Assembly (NCBI RefSeq): GCF_024170005.1
Contig: NZ_JALJXJ010000009.1
Coordinates: 124,001 to 188,000, forward strand
Direction of reading: 5' to 3'
DNA from: Azospirillum lipoferum
Lineage (GTDB): Bacteria; Pseudomonadota; Alphaproteobacteria; Azospirillales; Azospirillaceae
Length of the DNA stretch: 64,000 bases
In this document: positions 26,466-34,440 of the stretch, piece by piece
Position numbering within the stretch: the first letter of the stretch is position 1
Layout of the letters: each line of letters starts with the position of its first letter
Program-made: the position numbers and the translations under genes
Notes under the pieces: generated by a model
What the model was told of the DNA's origin: nothing
The model's database searches: none
Seen by the model: only the letters and a program-made list of their open reading frames with translations

Positions 26466-26900
26466 ATGCATGTTGCAGCCGTTTTGAAACGCAAGGGCAG
26501 CCGGATCGTTTCCGCCGCACCGGACGACAGCGTGGCCGCCGTCACCCGCCTGCTGACCGAACACCGGATCGGCGCCGTGCTGGTGATGGGCGATGACGGG
26601 CACCCGGTCGGCATTCTGTCGGAGCGCGATGTCGTCCGTGCGGTCGCCCGCGACGGTGCCGCGGCGCTGGACCGTCCGGCGGCCGACCTGATGACGCGCG
26701 AACTGATCACCGCCGCCCCCGACGATACCGTCGCCGACATGATGGCGGTGATGACCGAGCGGCGCATCCGCCATGTGCCGATCGTCGAGTCCGGCCGGGT
26801 GGTCGGCGTCATCAGCATCGGCGACGTGGTGAAGGCCCGCATCGACGACGCCGAACTGGAGGTCGAATCGCTGCGCGGCTATGTCGCCGGCATGGGATGA
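26466..26900 (+). CDS. Two-CBS-domain protein
   Basis: A 144-residue cytoplasmic protein made of a CBS pair: residues 1-60 (VLKRKGSRIVSAAPDDSVAAV) and 70-135 (LMTRELITAAPDDTVADMMAVMTERRIRHVPIVE). CBS pairs bind adenine nucleotides and regulate partners. It carries no other domain, so it is a free-standing energy-sensing module of unknown partner. GGGAGG lies about 10 nt before the ATG. It is monocistronic between two terminators. Confidence 0.9.
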   Translation: MHVAAVLKRKGSRIVSAAPDDSVAAVTRLLTEHRIGAVLVMGDDGHPVGILSERDVVRAVARDGAAALDRPAADLMTRELITAAPDDTVADMMAVMTERRIRHVPIVESGRVVGVISIGDVVKARIDDAELEVESLRGYVAGMG

Positions 26901-26944
26901 CGCGATCGGGGGATGACGCGGCGCTCACCGCCTGAAATGGAAAC

Positions 26945-26980
26945 GACCCGCCGGATCGCTCCGGCGGGTCGCTTTCTTTT
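26945..26980 (+). terminator. Rho-independent terminator after the CBS gene
   Basis: GACCCGCCGG (26945-26954), ATCGCT loop, CCGGCGGGTC (26961-26970), then GCTTTCTTTT. It also lies close to the 3' end of the convergent response regulator gene, so it may serve both strands. Confidence 0.88.
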
Positions 26981-26997
26981 GCCCGGGAAGAGCGGTG

Positions 26998-27651
26998 TCA
27001 GGCCGAATGCGACTGCGGGAAGGCCATCGCCGCCTGGGTGCGGTTGCGCACGCCGAGCGACTTGAAGATCGCCGTCATGTGGATCTTCACGGTGCCTTCC
27101 GACAGGCCCAGCTCATGCGCGATCTGCTTGTTCGACTTGCCTTCGCGCAGGCGGTCCAGCACCTCGCGCTGACGCTGGGTCAGCAGCTGCTCCAGCTGCG
27201 GATCGGTCGGCGGGATGACCGAGCCGCCGCCGCGCTGGTCGGCTTCGATGCCTTCGCGCAGCACCGTCGCCGGCACATAGACGCCGCCCGAGAAGATCAG
27301 GTCGAGCGCGCTCAGCATGATCTTCACGCTGGAGGATTTCGGGATGTAGCCGGCGGCGCCGTTCTCCAGCGCCTCCCGCACGTCGGACTGTGCCTCCGAC
27401 GCGGAAATCACCACGACCTTGGCGTTCGGCTGCCGGTCGCGCAGCATGCCGATGCCGGAGAAGCCGGGCCACCCCGGCATCCGCAGATCGGTCAGGACGA
27501 GGTCATAGGCCTCATCCTTCGACGCCGCCATATCCAGAAGCTCGTCGAAATTGCTTGCCTCCGCAAAGGTAGCATTCTCGCGAAGCTGCTCAAGCAGACG
27601 GCGAAGACCTTCCCGGAACAGGACGTGATCATCACCGATCAGGATCTTCAT
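26998..27651 (-). CDS. NarL/LuxR-family response regulator
   Basis: 217 residues. The receiver domain is 1-120, with acidic residues D7/D8, phospho-acceptor D55 (LVLTDLRMPG), Ser/Thr in VVVISAS and Lys in YIPKSSS. A LuxR-type HTH is at about 152-205 (LTQRQREVLDRLREGKSNKQIAHELGLSEGTVKIH). It probably activates or represses transcription when phosphorylated. No histidine kinase is adjacent, so the partner is unknown. A weak dyad (TCCCTAAAATCCAAAGGAT) lies in its upstream region near 27740. Confidence 0.94.
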   Translation of the reverse strand: MKILIGDDHVLFREGLRRLLEQLRENATFAEASNFDELLDMAASKDEAYDLVLTDLRMPGWPGFSGIGMLRDRQPNAKVVVISASEAQSDVREALENGAAGYIPKSSSVKIMLSALDLIFSGGVYVPATVLREGIEADQRGGGSVIPPTDPQLEQLLTQRQREVLDRLREGKSNKQIAHELGLSEGTVKIHMTAIFKSLGVRNRTQAAMAFPQSHSA

Positions 27652-27952
27652 CGTTTAAACTCCTGAACCATGCCTGCCCCTCCGAAAGACGCCCAAGGGG
27701 CCTGAGAAAAGGAGGAGGCTGTCGCCACCCGCATATTCCCTAAAATCCAAAGGATATAGCAGGCACCGGCCGAACGTAATCTCTATTGAGATGTAACACG
27801 CAGGGACGAGGACCGACAACCGGAAATTAACTTTTGTCACCGCTCCGAAGGCCTATCAGCTAGGGTCGGCACTTCCCAGCAGTGATATTTCCAAAGAGCT
27901 ATGACAATTTTAGGTCAATGTGCGAATGCGTATCTGGACCCTGAAATTGAAG
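27652..27952. other. Promoter region of the response regulator
   Basis: About 300 bp, AT-rich in the 27730-27920 part, with no gene. It holds the leftward promoter of the response regulator and nothing else recognised. Confidence 0.45.
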
Positions 27953-27992
27953 AAAAAAAGCCGGCCGGTGCCATGTCGCGGCACCGGCCGGC
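27953..27992 (-). terminator. Rho-independent terminator of the fad operon
   Basis: GCCGGCCGGTGCC (27960-27972) and GGCACCGGCCGGC (27980-27992) form a 13-bp stem. On the minus strand it is followed by TTTTTTT (27953-27959), 51 bp past the acyl-CoA dehydrogenase stop. Confidence 0.93.
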
Positions 27993-28043
27993 TTGGAAGT
28001 CGAGCGTCCCGGAGGACGATCGGACTAGGGATCGACAGGCCTG

Positions 28044-29834
28044 TCAGAAAGCGGCGTCTTCCAGTTCCATCAGCGGCTTGGCGCCGGCGGCGATGGTGAT
28101 GAACAGGCTGTTGGTCTGCGGCAGCAGCTTGGCCATATAGAAGCGCGCGGTCTTGATCTTGGCCTCATAGAAGGCGGCGTTGCCCTCCCCGGCCGCGAGC
28201 CTGGCCTGCGCCTTCTCCACCATGGTCAACCAGCTCCAGCCCAGCGCCACCAGACCGAACAGGCGCAGATAGTCGCTGGCGGCGGCTCCCGCCTCCTCCG
28301 GATCCTTCAGGCCCTTCTGGGCGATCAGGGCGGTGGCCTGCTGGAGCTTGGCGAAGGCCTTGGCCAGCGGCATGACGAACTCACCCAACTCGTCCTTTTC
28401 CATCGCCGCCTCGATGTCGCGGCCGACGGGGTGGAAGAAGTGGCGCAGCAGGCGGCCCATGTCCTGCGGCAGCTTGCGCCCGACGAGGTCGAGCGCCTGG
28501 ATGCCGTTGGTGCCCTCATAGATCTGGCAGATGCGGGCGTCGCGGACATACTGCTCGACACCGGTCTCCCAGATGAAGCCGTGGCCGCCATGGACCTGCA
28601 CGGCGATGTTGGCCGACTCGAAACCGATGTCGGTGAACAGCGCCTTGACGATCGGCGTCATCAGCTGGACGAACTCGTCGGCATCGCGGCGGGTGCGCTC
28701 GTCGGGATGCTTCTCCGCCACGTCCAGGTGATAGACGACCAGCGCGCCGAGCGCACGGGCGCCTTCGCCATAGGCGCGGGCGGTCAGCAGATTCTTGCGC
28801 ACGTCGGGGTGGACGATGATCGGGTCGGCCGGCTTGTCCGGCGCCTTCACCCCCGACAGCGACCGGCCCTGGAGCCGTTCGCGGGCATAGTTGACGGCGT
28901 TCTGGTAGGACACCTCGGCCAGACCCAGCCCCTGGATGCCCACGGCCAGACGGGCCGCGTTCATCATCACGAACATGGCGCGCATGCCCTTGTGCGGCTC
29001 GCCGACCAGCCAGCCGGTGGCGTCCTCGAAGTTCATGACGCAGGTCGAGGATGCCTTGATGCCCATCTTGTGCTCGATGGAGCCGCAGGCGACGCCATTA
29101 CGGGCCCCCGGCGTGCCGTCGGCGTCGGGCATGAACTTCGGCACCAGGAAGAGGCTGATGCCGCGGGTCCCGGCCGGGGCGTCCGGCAGGCGGGCCAGCA
29201 CCAGATGCAGGATGTTCTCGGTCAGGTCATGCTCGCCGGCCGAGATGAAGATCTTGGTGCCGGTGATCTTGAACGACCCGTCTTCCGCCGGCACCGCCCT
29301 GGTGCGGATGATGCCGAGGTCGGTGCCGCAATGCGGCTCGGTCAGGCACATGGTGCCGGACCAGGTGCCGTCGACCAGCTTGGGCAGGAAGCGCTGCTTC
29401 AACTCGTCCGAGCCATACATCGCCAGCGCGTTGTAGGCGCCGAGCGACAGGCCGGGATACATGCCGAAGCTGAGGTTGGCGGAGCAGATGAACTCCTCCA
29501 GCATGATGTTGACCAGCTTCGGCAGCCCCTGCCCGCCATAGGCCGGGTCGCAGGCCAGACCCTGCCAGCCGGCCTCGATGTAGGTGGTGTAGGCCTCCTT
29601 GAAGCCCTTGGGCGTGCGGACCTCGCCATTCTCGAACCGGCAGCCCTCGCCGTCGCCGGACTGGTTCAGCGGGAACAGCACCTCCTCGCACAGCTTGGCG
29701 CCTTCCTCCAGCACCTGGCCGACGAGTTCCGGCGTGGCGTCCTCATAACCCGGCAGGGCCGACAGCTTGTCCAGACCGACGATCTCGTCCAGGACGAAGC
29801 GCACATCCTCAAGCGGAGCCTTGTAGATCGGCAT
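28044..29834 (-). CDS. Acyl-CoA dehydrogenase (FadE-like)
   Basis: A 596-residue flavoenzyme that introduces the alpha-beta double bond in acyl-CoA. FAD/substrate segments are MCLTEPHCGTDLG and KIFISAGEHDL. The catalytic-base region in the ACAD core is QIYEGTNGIQALDL. A C-terminal extension of about 130 residues gives the about 600-residue length of the FadE/DmdC-like subgroup. The substrate may be fatty acyl-CoA or 3-methylmercaptopropionyl-CoA; operon partners favour fatty acids. It starts 17 bp after the fadN-like gene. The gene order fadA-fadN-fadE resembles the Bacillus subtilis fadNAE gene set. Confidence 0.93.
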   Translation of the reverse strand: MPIYKAPLEDVRFVLDEIVGLDKLSALPGYEDATPELVGQVLEEGAKLCEEVLFPLNQSGDGEGCRFENGEVRTPKGFKEAYTTYIEAGWQGLACDPAYGGQGLPKLVNIMLEEFICSANLSFGMYPGLSLGAYNALAMYGSDELKQRFLPKLVDGTWSGTMCLTEPHCGTDLGIIRTRAVPAEDGSFKITGTKIFISAGEHDLTENILHLVLARLPDAPAGTRGISLFLVPKFMPDADGTPGARNGVACGSIEHKMGIKASSTCVMNFEDATGWLVGEPHKGMRAMFVMMNAARLAVGIQGLGLAEVSYQNAVNYARERLQGRSLSGVKAPDKPADPIIVHPDVRKNLLTARAYGEGARALGALVVYHLDVAEKHPDERTRRDADEFVQLMTPIVKALFTDIGFESANIAVQVHGGHGFIWETGVEQYVRDARICQIYEGTNGIQALDLVGRKLPQDMGRLLRHFFHPVGRDIEAAMEKDELGEFVMPLAKAFAKLQQATALIAQKGLKDPEEAGAAASDYLRLFGLVALGWSWLTMVEKAQARLAAGEGNAAFYEAKIKTARFYMAKLLPQTNSLFITIAAGAKPLMELEDAAF

Positions 29835-29851
29835 CTCTCGTTCCTCCCCCC

Positions 29852-32191
29852 TCAGTTCCGCAGCGGCTTGCCGGTGAGCAGCATATGCTCGATCCGGTCG
29901 ATGGTGCCGCCGGTGCGCACCAGCCCCATGAACGCCTCACGCTCCAGCCGCAGGATGTGGTCCTCGCCGACCGGCTTGGAGATGTCGGCCTCCTCGCCGC
30001 CGCTCAGCACCTCGGCCAGGGCGGCGCAGACAATCTTGTCGTGCGGCGTGACCTTGCCCTGCAGGGCGAAGCCCTCCACCGCCAGTTCCATCGCCGCCTT
30101 GGCGCTGGGGCCGGGCAGGACATAGGAGGTGGTCTTCTCCGGCGGGGTATAGTCCGCCGCCAGTTCCAGCGCCTTGGCCTTGGCGTCGGCCAGCAACCGG
30201 TCGCGGTTCATGGTGATGCCGTCGGTGGCGCGGAAATACAGCAGCTCCTTGGCCTCGGCCGCCGACTTGGCGACAGTGGCGGTGCTGATGATCTCGAAGG
30301 CCTTGGCGATGCCCGGCATCGGCCCGCGCGGCGCCTTCGGGTTGGCCTGATGGCGGGCCAGCATCTCGGTGCAGCCGCCCCAGGCCGGGATCAGGCCGAC
30401 GCCGACCTCGACGAGGCCGACATAGGTCTCGGCATGGGCCTGGACATGGTCGGAATGCAGCAGGATCTCGCAACCACCGCCCAGCGCCATGCCGCTGGGC
30501 GCCGCAACCACCGGGAAGGGCGCGTATTTCAGCGCGCGGTAGGTGCGCTGGCCGCCTTCCACCATCTCCTCGATCTGCGGCCACAGACCGATGTTCAGTG
30601 CGAACAGCGCGAGACCCAGATTGGCGCCGACCGAGAAATTGTCGGCCTCGTTGTGGATGACCAGCGCCTTCCAGTCACCTTTTCCATCGCCGATCAGCCG
30701 CATGGCCTTCTCGTAGGCGGCCATGATGTCGCCGTCGACGGCGTTCATCTTGCTGGTGAACTCGACGCACAGCACGCCGTCGCCGATGTCCCACAGGCTG
30801 GCCGAGCCGTTCTTCCACACCGGCTTGCCGGCGGCGCGCTTGATGTCCGACAGCAGCAGCACGCCGTCCGGACGCACCACCGTGTCATAGACGCCGGCCG
30901 TGGTCAGGTGCTGGAGCCTGCCGTCCTCGACGCGGTAGAAGGGACGGCCGGCTGCCGTCTCGACCAGCGCCGGGACCGGAATGCCTTCCGAGCGGCACAG
31001 CTCGGCGAACCACTCGGTGCCCAGCCGGTCGATCAGCTCGAACGGACCCTGCTTCCAGTTGTAGCCCAGCCGCATGCCCTCATCGACGGCGACGATGCTG
31101 TCGGCGATCTCCGGCACCAGGCTGGCGGCATAGGCCAGCGTCTGGGCCAGGACGCGGCGGGCGAAGCGGCCGCCCTTGTCCGGATGCTCGCACAGCTTGC
31201 GCAGGTCGCGGCCGGCGGATGAGACGCTGTCCAGCCGGGCCTTTTCCGACGGGGCATAGTCGCCGGTCAGGAGGTTGACCGACTCCTTCACCTTGCCGCC
31301 GCCGGCCTTGTTGATGCGGTAGAAGCCGCCCTTGCCCTTGCGGCCGGTATAGCCCTCGGCGATCATCCTGGTGATGACCGCATGTTCGCGCATCTGGCCG
31401 CGATAGGCATCGTTCGCCGGCAGGGTCGCCGACATGCTCTTGGCAATGTGCGGCATCAGGTCCAGCCCGACGAGGTCCATCAGGCCGAAGACGCCGGTCT
31501 TGGGGATGCCCATCGGACGGCCGCCGACGGCGTCGGCTTCCTCGACCGTCAGGCCGAGATCGACCGCGGCATTCACCGCCGATTGGATCCAGAAGACGCC
31601 GATGCGGTTGGCGATGAAGCCCGGCGTGTCCTTGCAATGGACCACACCCTTGCCCAGGCGGCGGTCGCAGACCTCGGCGATGGCGGCCATGGCATCGGCG
31701 CGGGTGTCGGCGCCGCCGACGATCTCCAGCAGCCGCATGTAGCGCGGCGGGTTGAAGAAGTGGGTGATCAGGAAGTCTTTGCGGAACTGCTCGCCCTGGC
31801 CTTCCGTCAGCACCGCCAGCGGGATGGTGGAGGTGTTGGACGACACCACCGAGCCGGCCTTGCGCACCGGGTCGATGCGCTTGTAGAGGTCGGCCTTGAT
31901 CGCCGGGTTCTCGACGATGGCCTCGACGATCCAGTCGACGTCGGCCAGCAGAGCCAGATCGTCCTCAAGATTGCCGGGCGTGATCAGCTTGGCATTCTTG
32001 GGATGCATCAAGGGGGCCGGATCGGTCTTCAGCAGCTTCGCCACCGCACCCTTGGCGATGGCGCTGCGGTCGGCACCTTCCTTGGCAGGGATGTCGAGCA
32101 GGACGCAGGGGATGCCGGCGTTGGCGAAATGGGCGGCGATGCCCGCACCCATCACGCCCGCACCGATCACGGCGGCGCGTTCGATCTTCAT
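29852..32191 (-). CDS. fadN: 3-hydroxyacyl-CoA dehydrogenase / enoyl-CoA hydratase fusion (FadN-type)
   Basis: 779 residues. The NAD-binding 3-hydroxyacyl-CoA dehydrogenase domain comes first (GAGVMGAGIAAHFANAGI), followed by the dehydrogenase C-domains to about residue 470. A crotonase fold follows (FPVVAAPSGMALGGGCEI, EVGVGLIPAWGGCTEML). This order is the reverse of E. coli FadB and matches FadN. It hydrates enoyl-CoA and oxidises the hydroxyacyl-CoA. GGAGG lies 8 nt before the ATG. It sits 26 bp after fadA and 17 bp before the dehydrogenase, so it is in one operon. Confidence 0.94.
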   Translation of the reverse strand: MKIERAAVIGAGVMGAGIAAHFANAGIPCVLLDIPAKEGADRSAIAKGAVAKLLKTDPAPLMHPKNAKLITPGNLEDDLALLADVDWIVEAIVENPAIKADLYKRIDPVRKAGSVVSSNTSTIPLAVLTEGQGEQFRKDFLITHFFNPPRYMRLLEIVGGADTRADAMAAIAEVCDRRLGKGVVHCKDTPGFIANRIGVFWIQSAVNAAVDLGLTVEEADAVGGRPMGIPKTGVFGLMDLVGLDLMPHIAKSMSATLPANDAYRGQMREHAVITRMIAEGYTGRKGKGGFYRINKAGGGKVKESVNLLTGDYAPSEKARLDSVSSAGRDLRKLCEHPDKGGRFARRVLAQTLAYAASLVPEIADSIVAVDEGMRLGYNWKQGPFELIDRLGTEWFAELCRSEGIPVPALVETAAGRPFYRVEDGRLQHLTTAGVYDTVVRPDGVLLLSDIKRAAGKPVWKNGSASLWDIGDGVLCVEFTSKMNAVDGDIMAAYEKAMRLIGDGKGDWKALVIHNEADNFSVGANLGLALFALNIGLWPQIEEMVEGGQRTYRALKYAPFPVVAAPSGMALGGGCEILLHSDHVQAHAETYVGLVEVGVGLIPAWGGCTEMLARHQANPKAPRGPMPGIAKAFEIISTATVAKSAAEAKELLYFRATDGITMNRDRLLADAKAKALELAADYTPPEKTTSYVLPGPSAKAAMELAVEGFALQGKVTPHDKIVCAALAEVLSGGEEADISKPVGEDHILRLEREAFMGLVRTGGTIDRIEHMLLTGKPLRN

Positions 32192-32217
32192 GGTCGTTTC
32201 CTCCCCGATCCCGTTCG

Positions 32218-33354
32218 TCAGACCGCTTCCAGGATGGTGGCGATGCCCTGGCCGCCGCCGATGCACTGGGTCGCCAACGCGAACTGCTTGCCCTCACGCT
32301 TCAGCAGGGCCGCGGCCTTGCCGGTGATGCGGGCGCCGGTGGCCCCCAGCGGATGGCCGAGCGCCAGCGCGCCGCCATCCGGGTTGATGCGGGACGGGTC
32401 GATGTCGAGGTCGCGCATGCAGGCGATGGCCTGGGACGAGAAGGCTTCGTTGATCTCGATGATGTCGATGTCGGCGATCGACAGGCCGGCGCGGGCCAGC
32501 GCCTTGCGGGTCGCCGGGACGGGGCCGAGACCCATCAGTTCCGGCGCGCAGCCGGCGACGGCGACCGAGCGGATCTTCGCCAGGATCGGCAGGCCGTTGG
32601 CGCGGGCATACTCCTCCGTCGTCACCAGCACGACCGACGCGCCGTCGGTGAGCGGCGAGGAGGTGCCGGCAGTCACGGTGCCGTCGGCGGTGAAGGCCGG
32701 CTTCAGGCCCGCCAGCCCTTCGGCATTGGTGCCGGGGCGGATGCAGCCGTCCTTGTCGACCAGACCGGCCGGGGTCTCGATGCCGACGATCTCATCCGAC
32801 AGGCGGCCGGCGGCCTGGGCCTCCGCCGCCTTGGCGTGGGAGGCGACGGCCAGCGCCTCCTGCTCGGCGCGGGAGATGGCGTATTTGCGGGCGACATTCT
32901 CCGCCGTGATGCCCATGGAGCAGTAGGCTTCGGGATAGGAGGCCTTCAGCGCCGGGTTCGGCATCGGGTTGAAGCCCATGATCGGCACGCGGGTCATCGA
33001 TTCGACGCCGCCGCAGACGAACACCTCGCCGGCACCCATCTGGATGGCACCGGCCGCCTGATGGATCGACTGCATGGAGGAGCCGCAATAGCGGTTCACC
33101 GTGGTGGCCGCCGCGGTCTGCGGCAGCTTGGCCAGGAAGGAGATGCTGCGGGCGACGTTCAGCCCCTGCTCGCCCTCGGGGAAGGAGCAGCCGACGATGA
33201 CGTCCTCGACATCCTCGGTCTTCAGGCCGGTGCGCTCCACCAGCGCCGCGATGACGCGGGCCAGCAGATCGTCGGGGCGGACCTTGGTCAGCTCGCCCTT
33301 GTGGGCAAAGGCGAAGGGCGAACGGGCGTAACCGGCGATGACGACCGACTTCAT
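32218..33354 (-). CDS. fadA: Acetyl-CoA acyltransferase (thiolase)
   Basis: A 378-residue thiolase completing beta-oxidation by thiolytic cleavage of 3-ketoacyl-CoA. The nucleophile is Cys in NRYCGSSMQSIHQAA (about residue 87). The active-site His is in GHPLGATGAR and the second Cys in QCIGGGQG. The start codon overlaps the merR stop by 4 nt (ATGA), coupling its translation to that of the regulator. GGAGGAGAAG lies upstream inside merR. Confidence 0.94.
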   Translation of the reverse strand: MKSVVIAGYARSPFAFAHKGELTKVRPDDLLARVIAALVERTGLKTEDVEDVIVGCSFPEGEQGLNVARSISFLAKLPQTAAATTVNRYCGSSMQSIHQAAGAIQMGAGEVFVCGGVESMTRVPIMGFNPMPNPALKASYPEAYCSMGITAENVARKYAISRAEQEALAVASHAKAAEAQAAGRLSDEIVGIETPAGLVDKDGCIRPGTNAEGLAGLKPAFTADGTVTAGTSSPLTDGASVVLVTTEEYARANGLPILAKIRSVAVAGCAPELMGLGPVPATRKALARAGLSIADIDIIEINEAFSSQAIACMRDLDIDPSRINPDGGALALGHPLGATGARITGKAAALLKREGKQFALATQCIGGGQGIATILEAV

Positions 33355-33842
33355 GAGTGCTTCTCCTCCATGTCCTGCGTCTCCGTGATGCCGTTGCGGC
33401 GAAGATGCTCGGAGATCTGGGTGTCGATGGTGCACAGCTCCGCCAATGTCTGTTCGACGTCGGCAAGCTGCTGTTCAAGCGCGGAAATCCGGCGGCGCGC
33501 GATCGTGCGCATGTAGCGCATCTGTTCGATCTGGGCGTCGTCGGTGTCGTAGAGGTTCAGGAAATCCTTGATCTCGGCCAGGCTGAAGCCCAACCGCTTG
33601 CCCCGGCAGATCAGCGCCAGCCGGGCACGGTCGCGGTGGCCATAGACACGGGCGCCTCCAGGGGCGCTGCCGATCCGCTCCGGCGACAGCAGCCCTTCAT
33701 CCTCGTAATGGCGGATGGTGCGGTGGGTCAGACCGAACTCCCCGGCCAGTTCGCCGATGGCGAGCCGCGGGCCGGACAGGCGGCTGTCGCCGGCCCCCTC
33801 CCCCGTCTCCATCACGCCGTTGCCGACCGAAAGCCGATCCAC
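33351..33842 (-). CDS. MerR-family regulator of the fad operon
   Basis: 163 residues. The N-terminal winged HTH is about residues 27-95 (LAIGELAGEFGLTHRTIRHYEDEGLLSPER). A dimerisation coiled coil follows (RRRISALEQQLADVEQTLAEL). No metal-binding Cys pair is seen, so it is of the LiuR/PsrA-analogue type that senses an acyl-CoA or other organic effector rather than metal. The GTG at 33842 has GGGAG 8 nt upstream. It is the first gene of the operon and probably binds the palindrome at 33859-33876. Confidence 0.9.
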   Translation of the reverse strand: MDRLSVGNGVMETGEGAGDSRLSGPRLAIGELAGEFGLTHRTIRHYEDEGLLSPERIGSAPGGARVYGHRDRARLALICRGKRLGFSLAEIKDFLNLYDTDDAQIEQMRYMRTIARRRISALEQQLADVEQTLAELCTIDTQISEHLRRNGITETQDMEEKHS

Positions 33843-33858
33843 TCCGCCTGCTCCCTTC

Positions 33859-33902
33859 CTTGACGTTTACGTAAAGGTAAGGTCTATGCCGCTTGCTGTC
33901 AA
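33859..33902 (-). promoter_or_regulatory. Promoter and operator of the merR-fad operon
   Basis: The near-perfect palindrome CTTGACGTTTACGTAAAG (33859-33876) has arms CTT-N-ACGT separated by 2 bp. On the minus strand TTGACA (plus-strand 33897-33902) is a good -35, and TACC/TTACCT about 17 nt on is a weak -10 just before the palindrome. The layout fits a MerR-regulated promoter. ACGT-N2-ACGT-type operators are described for LiuR-like MerR proteins. Confidence 0.7.
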
Positions 33903-34187
33903 CAGACTTGTTGACCATGCCAACCAGTTGGCAGGCCAGCAGGCCGGGGCCAAGTGACTGTTCAGCCACGAACGGGTGCGGCGCGCCCGCACAGTGACAG
34001 GATGCCACGCCCTGACACTCCCAATAGCTGTGGCAGGCTTTGCGGTGAACCTACGCCTCCGCTCCCCTTCCCTCTATCGGATGTGGGAAGCGGAGGCGGC
34101 GAAAAACAGGCGGCCGGAAAGCCGTGACGGGTTCAGGGCGGGTTTAAAACTCTTACGCGAATCAGGACAGGGGACAGGAGACAACCC
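33903..34187. other. Intergenic region upstream of the small membrane protein
   Basis: About 285 bp between divergent transcription units. No gene, tRNA or repeat seen beyond the promoter described for the MerR operon. Confidence 0.4.
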
Positions 34188-34376
34188 ATGTCGGCGCGCA
34201 CCATCGTATCGTTGGGCGTCTGGATACTGGCCATGGTGCTGATCGGCACCATGACGGTCGGCCTCGCACTGGCCTTTTACCTGATGCTGACCCTGTGCTG
34301 CACCGTGGTCGTGGCGGGCCTTACTCTGCTCGCCCGTCGGCGGGAGAACCACCGGGGAGAGCAGAGCTACCTTTAG
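34188..34376 (+). CDS. Small two-membrane-segment protein
   Basis: 62 residues with two predicted membrane segments (VSLGVWILAMVLIGTMTVGL and LTLCCTVVVAGLTLLA) and a basic, hydrophilic tail RRRENHRGEQSYL. AGGAGACAACCC precedes the ATG, a good ribosome site. The family is not recognised. It converges on the large macroglobulin gene. Confidence 0.65.
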   Translation: MSARTIVSLGVWILAMVLIGTMTVGLALAFYLMLTLCCTVVVAGLTLLARRRENHRGEQSYL

Positions 34377-34440
34377 GCACCATTCGCCGACTCCGGCGGG
34401 GACGCCGTCGGCGCCCCCCCTTGGTCAGCAATGGTCACTC

